From Cloacibacterium caeni (GTDB lineage: Bacteria; Bacteroidota; Bacteroidia; Flavobacteriales; Weeksellaceae): a DNA stretch of 64,000 bases. A program made the translations under genes and the position numbers. Position 1 is the stretch's first letter. Every line of letters starts with the position of its first letter. This document shows positions 60,195 through 64,000 of the stretch, piece after piece. Below the pieces are notes generated by a model that was not told the origin of the DNA, did no database searches, and saw only the letters and a list, made by a program, of their open reading frames with translations. The stretch is taken from the NCBI RefSeq assembly GCF_907163125.1, contig NZ_OU015319.1:1736001-1800000 (forward strand). Reading direction: 5' to 3'.

Positions 60195-60743
60195 TTACTC
60201 ATTTTCGTTTAACAATTCTGCCAAAACTTTTTTGGCTCTCATAATTCTTACTTTAGTATTGGCAACAGAAAGATTGAGTTCTTCTGCAATTTCTTTGATG
60301 CTTTTTTCTTCAAAAAATCTTAAATGGATAATTTTTTGATAATTGTGATCCATTTTGGCAACCGTATCAAAAATCTTTTTTTCTTCTTGTTCAGAAATCA
60401 TAATTTCTTCTGGTGACTTCTCAAACTGATTTTTTACTTCGTCAAGATTTTCGGTTTCGTCTTCTACATCTCTACTTTTCTTGCGCCAATAATCGATAAT
60501 TGAGTTTTGTGCAATGGTGAGAACCCACGTTTTAAACTGGAAATTCTCATCATACAAATCTAATTTCGCCAATACTTTAGAAAAAACAGAAACGGTGAGT
60601 TCATCTGCTGCATTTTCGTCATGCACTTTTTTCATGATAAATGAAAAAACGTCTGTCCAAAATAGATTAATCAGTTTAGTCTGAGCTTTCTGATTTTTTT
60701 CTTTGGCCAAAAAGATGAGTTGTAAAAGTTCTGGTTTTTCCAT
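60195..60743 (-). CDS. RNA polymerase sigma factor, ECF-like
   Basis: This 182-residue sigma-70 family factor has region 2 (KLINLFWTDVFSFIMKKVHD, ELTVSVFSKVLAKL, FKTWVLTIAQNSIIDYWRKK) and region 4 (MDHNYQKIIHLRFFEEKSIKEIAEELNLSVANTKVRIMRAKK). Between them is an acidic linker. No anti-sigma gene is adjacent. Targets are unknown. It is next to lipA, with remnant repeat words between. Confidence 0.92.
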   Translation of the reverse strand: MEKPELLQLIFLAKEKNQKAQTKLINLFWTDVFSFIMKKVHDENAADELTVSVFSKVLAKLDLYDENFQFKTWVLTIAQNSIIDYWRKKSRDVEDETENLDEVKNQFEKSPEEIMISEQEEKKIFDTVAKMDHNYQKIIHLRFFEEKSIKEIAEELNLSVANTKVRIMRAKKVLAELLNENE

Positions 60744-60770
60744 TGCAAATGCAAAGATAAGGATTTTGTA

Positions 60771-60798
60771 AGAGCCAAATAAAAAGAGCCAAGTAAAA
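60771..60798. repeat. Heptamer tandem tract
   Basis: AGAGCCA-AATAAAA-AGAGCCA-AGTAAAA: four 7-bp units whose reverse complement is nearly the tract at 41023-41050. Confidence 0.7.
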
Positions 60799-60891
60799 AA
60801 TGATTAGATTTTGTCTATAAGATTTATGGCGCGAGCATTTCGACAAGCTCAATATAAACTTCACGAGCGTCGATTGTTTCCAAAGTAAATA

Positions 60892-60922
60892 AACCTTCAA
60901 GGATTTTAAATCCTTGAAGGTT
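60892..60922. terminator. Strong hairpin
   Basis: Perfect stem AACCTTCAAGGA/TCCTTGAAGGTT in the 442-bp gene-free gap 60744-61185. No clear T-run; its role is unclear. Confidence 0.4.
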
Positions 60923-60973
60923 TGAATAAACAAACTTTAAGAAAAGTGAAAAGAAAAACCGCCCATGAATTTT

Positions 60974-61090
60974 AGCCACGATTGAAGCATTGTTTGAGCT
61001 CTTTTAAAAATTTTCGGTTTTCTCCTTTAGGAGAGTTAGAGAGGTAAAAATTTTTAAAAAGCGAGTGCGGAAAGCGTGCCTGAAAGTGAA
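60974..61090 (+). ncRNA. Candidate structured RNA element, copy B
   Basis: TAGCCACGATTGAAGC, TGTTTGAGCTCTTTT, a variable A/T-rich hairpin containing the dispersed repeat TCTCCTTTAGGAGAGTTAG, then AAAAAGCGAGTGCGGAAAGC. It is the partner of 52531-52624 with an exchanged central hairpin. It ends about 95 bp before tyrS. Confidence 0.45.
61012..61044. repeat. Dispersed hairpin repeat, copy 2
   Basis: TTTTCGGTTTTCTCCTTTAG then GAGAGTTAGAGAGG; near copy of 35185-35218, here inside the structured element. Confidence 0.55.
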
Positions 61091-61119
61091 AAAACACAGA
61101 AACGTATGCTCCTCAAAAA

Positions 61120-61147
61120 CTTGCAGCTTCCTGCTTCCTACTTCCTA
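61120..61147. repeat. Heptamer tandem tract
   Basis: CTTGCAG, CTTCCTG, CTTCCTA, CTTCCTA: four 7-bp units ending 10 bp before the -7 box of tyrS, so it occupies the -33 region. Confidence 0.7.
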
Positions 61148-61156
61148 CAAATTTCC

Positions 61157-61164
61157 TATCTTTG
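61157..61164 (+). promoter_or_regulatory. -7 element of tyrS
   Basis: TATCTTTG, 21 bp before the ATG at 61186. Confidence 0.6.
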
Positions 61165-61185
61165 CCATTCAAAATTTTTAAGAAA

Positions 61186-62481
61186 ATGAACGCTTTTATT
61201 GAAGAACTAAAATGGCGCGGTTTATACGCTGATATGATGCCAGGAACTGATGAACAACTGAATAAGGAAATGACGACTGCTTATATTGGTTTTGATCCTA
61301 CCGCAGATTCACTTCACATTGGAAGTTTAATTCCGATAAAAGTTTTGGCGCATTTTCAGCAACACGGTCACAAACCGATTGCTCTAGTTGGTGGTGCAAC
61401 AGGTATGATTGGCGACCCTTCTGGTAAATCTTCAGAGAGAAATTTGTTAGACGAAGCTACGCTTAATCATTATGTAGATTGCATAAAAGGTCAACTTTCT
61501 AGATTTTTAAATTTTGAAGGAAATGAACCGAACAAAGCGGAATTGGTAAACAATTACGATTGGATGAAAACCTTTACGTTTCTGGATTTCGTGCGTGATA
61601 TCGGCAAACATCTTACCGTAAATTATATGATGGCGAAAGATTCTGTGAAAAAACGTTTCTCTGGCGAAGCTGGAGTTGACGGAATGAGTTTTACAGAATT
61701 TACCTACCAATTATTACAAGGTTACGACTTCTTACATTTATACAAAAATAATGGTGTAAAACTACAAATGGGTGGTTCTGACCAATGGGGAAACATCACC
61801 ACAGGTACAGAATTAATCCGTAGAAAAGCACAAGGTGAAGCCTTTGCATTAACCGTTCCGTTGATTACAAAAGCTGATGGTTCTAAATTCGGAAAATCTG
61901 AAGCGGGAGAAAATTATTGGTTAGACGCCAAAAGAACTTCTCCGTATAAATTTTACCAATTTTGGTTGAATTCTTCTGATGTTGATGCTGAAAGATTCAT
62001 TAAATACTATACTTTTTTACCAAAAGAAGAAATAGAATCTTTGGTTGAAGAGCACCAAACTGCTCCACACGAAAGAAAATTGCAGAAAAAATTAGCCGAA
62101 GAAGTTACGATTTGGGTTCATGGAAAAGCAGAATACGAAAAAGCATTAAAAGCTTCTGAAATCCTTTTCGGCAGAAGCACTGCAGAAGATTTGGTAAGCT
62201 TAGATGAAGAATTATTCTTACAGATTTTTGATGGAGTTCCTCAAGCTGAAGTAGCTAAATCAGACGTTTTAGGAAGTAACATTATCGATTTATTATCAGA
62301 AAAATCTGGTTTCCTAAAGTCTAAAGGCGAAGCAAAACGCGAATTACAAGGAAATGCTATTTCTGTAAACAAAGAAAAAGTAAAAGACGATTTCGTAGCT
62401 GCCGAAAAAGATTTAATTGACGGCAAATTTTTACTCCTTCAAAAAGGGAAAAAACAATATTTTATTGTAAAAGCAGTCTAA
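61186..62481 (+). CDS. tyrS: Tyrosyl-tRNA synthetase
   Basis: This class I aminoacyl-tRNA synthetase charges tRNA-Tyr. The 431-residue protein has [18 protein letters not shown] (HIGH-type motif), the tyrosine-binding [13 protein letters not shown] and [14 protein letters not shown], the KMSKS-type loop SKFGKSEAG, and a C-terminal S4 RNA-binding domain. The ATG at 61186 fits the promoter; an in-frame ATG-less extension to 61162 overlaps the -7 box. Confidence 0.97.
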   Translation: MNAFIEELKWRGLYADMMPGTDEQLNKEMTTAYIGFDPTADSLHIGSLIPIKVLAHFQQHGHKPIALVGGATGMIGDPSGKSSERNLLDEATLNHYVDCIKGQLSRFLNFEGNEPNKAELVNNYDWMKTFTFLDFVRDIGKHLTVNYMMAKDSVKKRFSGEAGVDGMSFTEFTYQLLQGYDFLHLYKNNGVKLQMGGSDQWGNITTGTELIRRKAQGEAFALTVPLITKADGSKFGKSEAGENYWLDAKRTSPYKFYQFWLNSSDVDAERFIKYYTFLPKEEIESLVEEHQTAPHERKLQKKLAEEVTIWVHGKAEYEKALKASEILFGRSTAEDLVSLDEELFLQIFDGVPQAEVAKSDVLGSNIIDLLSEKSGFLKSKGEAKRELQGNAISVNKEKVKDDFVAAEKDLIDGKFLLLQKGKKQYFIVKAV

Positions 62482-62526
62482 AATAAAATTTACAACGCTA
62501 TACATAGTTAAATAAATTATAAAAAC

Positions 62527-62548
62527 ACGCTCTAGAGCGTTTTTTTTC
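62527..62548 (+). terminator. Terminator of tyrS
   Basis: Palindrome ACGCTCTAGAGCGT followed by eight T. Confidence 0.85.
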
Positions 62549-62571
62549 TTATCATTCATTTTTCAAATGTC

Positions 62572-62579
62572 TACATTTG
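62572..62579 (+). promoter_or_regulatory. -7 element of desaturase gene
   Basis: TACATTTG, 21 bp before the ATG at 62601. Confidence 0.5.
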
Positions 62580-62600
62580 TGCCTTTATAAATTCTTATTA

Positions 62601-63356
62601 ATGGTTATTATTATTTTCATCATCGTCCTATGGTATTCAGGACTATTTTTTCAAACTTTTTTCCTCCATCGTTACGCAGCACATCAAACCTACACTATGT
62701 CTAAGTTTGGTGAAAAATTGTGTTTTATTCTTACTTGGATTACCCAAGGTTCTAATTATCTTTCAGCGTATGGTTACGGTGTAATGCACAGAATGCACCA
62801 TGCTTTTGCCGATACAGAAAAAGACCCGCATTCTCCAAAATACGACCCTAATCCACTGGCTATGATGTGGAGAACGAAAAATGTTTATCAACAAATCAAC
62901 AAACAAAAAATTGCCATCGAAGAAAAATTTACGAAAAACGTTCCTCAGTGGAAATCATTCGATAAGTTTGCTAGTTCATGGTACTCAAGAATTGGTTGGG
63001 GAGCTTTCTACACCGTTTTCTTTATTATTTTTTCTGAATATTGGTGGCATTGGTTATTATTACCTGTGGCTATTTTAATGGCTCCAATTCACGGAATGAT
63101 TATCAATTGGTTTGGTCACATTTACGGTTATGTAAATTTCAAAGTGAACGACACTTCTAAAAATTTATTCCGTTTTGATTGGTTAATGCTTGGCGAAGGT
63201 TATCACAACAATCATCATAAATTCGGCGGAAGAGCTAATTTCGGTGGTGTAAGATGGCACGAAATAGATGTTACGTACATGATTATGTTGCTCTTAGAAA
63301 AATTAGGTTGGATTAAAATGAACCGAGTGATGGCCACTCCAAAAAGAGAAATCTAA
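62601..63356 (+). CDS. Acyl-CoA/fatty-acid desaturase
   Basis: This 251-residue membrane di-iron desaturase has the three histidine boxes HRYAAH, HRMHH and HNNHH in the correct order, with hydrophobic segments before and between them. It would introduce a double bond into an acyl chain, probably for membrane fluidity. The ATG at 62601 is chosen over a TTG 24 bp upstream because that TTG overlaps a -7 box (TACATTTG, 62572-62579). An IS element begins 35 bp after its stop. Confidence 0.92.
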   Translation: MVIIIFIIVLWYSGLFFQTFFLHRYAAHQTYTMSKFGEKLCFILTWITQGSNYLSAYGYGVMHRMHHAFADTEKDPHSPKYDPNPLAMMWRTKNVYQQINKQKIAIEEKFTKNVPQWKSFDKFASSWYSRIGWGAFYTVFFIIFSEYWWHWLLLPVAILMAPIHGMIINWFGHIYGYVNFKVNDTSKNLFRFDWLMLGEGYHNNHHKFGGRANFGGVRWHEIDVTYMIMLLLEKLGWIKMNRVMATPKREI

Positions 63357-63413
63357 AATTTACAAAATAGAAAACACGCAGATTTTAGACTGCACCCAAA
63401 AGTTTAGACAAAA

Positions 63414-64000
63414 TTAAACAATATTTTCAAAGGAAAGAGTTCGGTACTGTACCGGACTCTTTCCTTTGAGATTGAGTCTTATTCTATCATTGTTGTAATA
63501 GTGAATGTACTTCACTATTTCCATCTTAAGTTCTTGAATGGAACCAAACTTTCTGGTATAAAACATTTCTGATTTTATCGTTCCAAAAAAGTTTTCTATC
63601 ACCGCATTGTCCAAACAGTTTCCTTTTCGGGACATACTTTGAATAATACCTTTTTCTTTTAACAAGTTTTGGTAATGTTTCATTTGATATTGCCAACCTT
63701 GATCAGAATGTAGAATGATGTTTTGTGTAGATTTTACTTTTCTGAATGATTTCTTTAGCATTCTGATGATTTGGCTAAACACAGGTCTTTCAGATAAGTC
63801 AAAACTGACAATTTCACCATTAAATAAATCGATGATTGGAGATAGGTAAAGTTTATTACCCGATACATTAAACTCTGTAACATCGGTTGCCCATTTCTGA
63901 TTAGGAGTGTCCGATTTGAAATTCCTCTGTAGAACATTGGGCGCAATTTTCCCTTGCTCTCCCTTGTAAGATTTATATTTCTTCACTCGGATAATACTCT
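63414..64000 (-). CDS. IS3-family transposase OrfB, integrase core, 5' part outside window
   Basis: The frame is open to the right edge, so the N-terminus is missing; 195 residues are visible. DDE residues fit Asp in WATDVTEF, Asp in LHSDQGWQY and Glu in NAVIENFFGTIK. YYNNDRIRLNLKGKSPVQYR is the usual C-terminal block of IS150-type enzymes. The visible part is intact with no frameshift. Confidence 0.92.
   Translation of the reverse strand, partial: SIIRVKKYKSYKGEQGKIAPNVLQRNFKSDTPNQKWATDVTEFNVSGNKLYLSPIIDLFNGEIVSFDLSERPVFSQIIRMLKKSFRKVKSTQNIILHSDQGWQYQMKHYQNLLKEKGIIQSMSRKGNCLDNAVIENFFGTIKSEMFYTRKFGSIQELKMEIVKYIHYYNNDRIRLNLKGKSPVQYRTLSFENIV
63428..63468 (-). terminator. Palindrome at the 3' end of the transposase gene
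   Basis: CAAAGGAAAGAGT...ACTCTTTCCTTTG with inner TCGGTAC/GTACCGG forms a ~19-bp stem overlapping the last codons. It may terminate or protect the transposase transcript, or block read-in. Confidence 0.55.

Larger units (their letters stand above)
63391..64000 (-). mobile_element. IS3-family insertion sequence, partial (right edge of window)
   Basis: The terminal sequence TGCACCCAAAAGTTTAGACA at 63391 looks like an IS3-family inverted repeat (TG... end). Inside it the element encodes the C-terminal part of an IS150-type transposase on the minus strand. The other end is outside the window. The insertion lies just 3' of the desaturase gene. Confidence 0.8.

Overview
The window is chromosomal DNA from a low-GC member of the Bacteroidetes (class Flavobacteriia), most likely the Weeksellaceae/Chryseobacterium-Cloacibacterium group. 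The evidence is A/T-rich intergenic DNA, promoters of the Bacteroidetes type (TTG or TTTG, about 19-21 bp, then TAnnTTTG), almost no Shine-Dalgarno sequences, a type IX secretion sorting domain, a gliding-motility lipoprotein (GldD), DUF1684 and head-GIN proteins, and a 29-residue COX24-like basic protein between hup and rng. I cannot assign a species from sequence alone.

Layout. 1-1.4 kb: two very A/T-rich genes for unknown membrane proteins, the first cut by the window edge. 1.5-10.7 kb: a lipoprotein serine hydrolase, DUF1684, L-serine ammonia-lyase, a UbiB-like kinase and an mlaE-mlaF-mlaD phospholipid-transport operon. 10.8-20 kb: YceI, small-gene and small-RNA candidates, formate-THF ligase (fhs), pnp and rpsO with a ParE/RelE-type toxin-antitoxin pair between them, a lipoprotein, and a free-methionine-sulfoxide-reductase-like GAF protein. 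20-28.4 kb: MBL hydrolase, tRNA-Leu(CAA), queG, rhodanese, nitronate monooxygenase-like enzyme, two periplasmic parvulin isomerases and a PfkB kinase. 28.4-35.2 kb: gldD, a large secreted metalloprotease, mutY divergent from hup, a COX24-like peptide and rng. 35.5-39.3 kb: a solitary MmeI-like type IIG restriction-modification enzyme, followed by about 1 kb of non-coding DNA with a ~124-bp tandem repeat. 39.3-43.2 kb: Nudix, acyltransferase, Mpl-like ligase and CBS protein. 43.2-51.5 kb: a tyrosine/homogentisate catabolic region (hmgA, CoA-transferase, Crp/Fnr regulator, hppD, fahA, flavin reductase), interrupted by a four-helix-bundle gene. 51.6-57.8 kb: an alpha/beta hydrolase, two adjacent M13 metallopeptidase lipoproteins and a head-GIN protein. 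57.9-64 kb: cinA, lipA, an ECF-like sigma factor, tyrS, an acyl-CoA desaturase, and the end of an IS3-family element running off the right edge.

How genes work together. hppD, hmgA and fahA cover three steps from 4-hydroxyphenylpyruvate to fumarate plus acetoacetate; maleylacetoacetate isomerase is not in the window, and the CoA-transferase could activate the acetoacetate or its products (inference). MlaEFD form an inner-membrane lipid ABC transporter. The two parvulins and the M13 and GIN proteins belong to envelope biogenesis and turnover.

Most unusual features are in the spaces between genes. (i) Degenerate tandem tracts with an exact 7-bp period occur at five loci. (ii) The four-helix-bundle gene is bracketed by imperfect inverted repeats, like a 23S rRNA intervening-sequence element that has moved between protein genes. 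(iii) The toxin-antitoxin pair between rpsO and pnp is flanked by two 26-bp terminator copies differing at one base. (iv) A ~80-bp leader is shared by an M13 peptidase gene and the GIN gene. (v) There are candidate small genes with near-consensus promoters and terminators, and repeated structured elements. All functional calls come from motif recognition; no database search was run.
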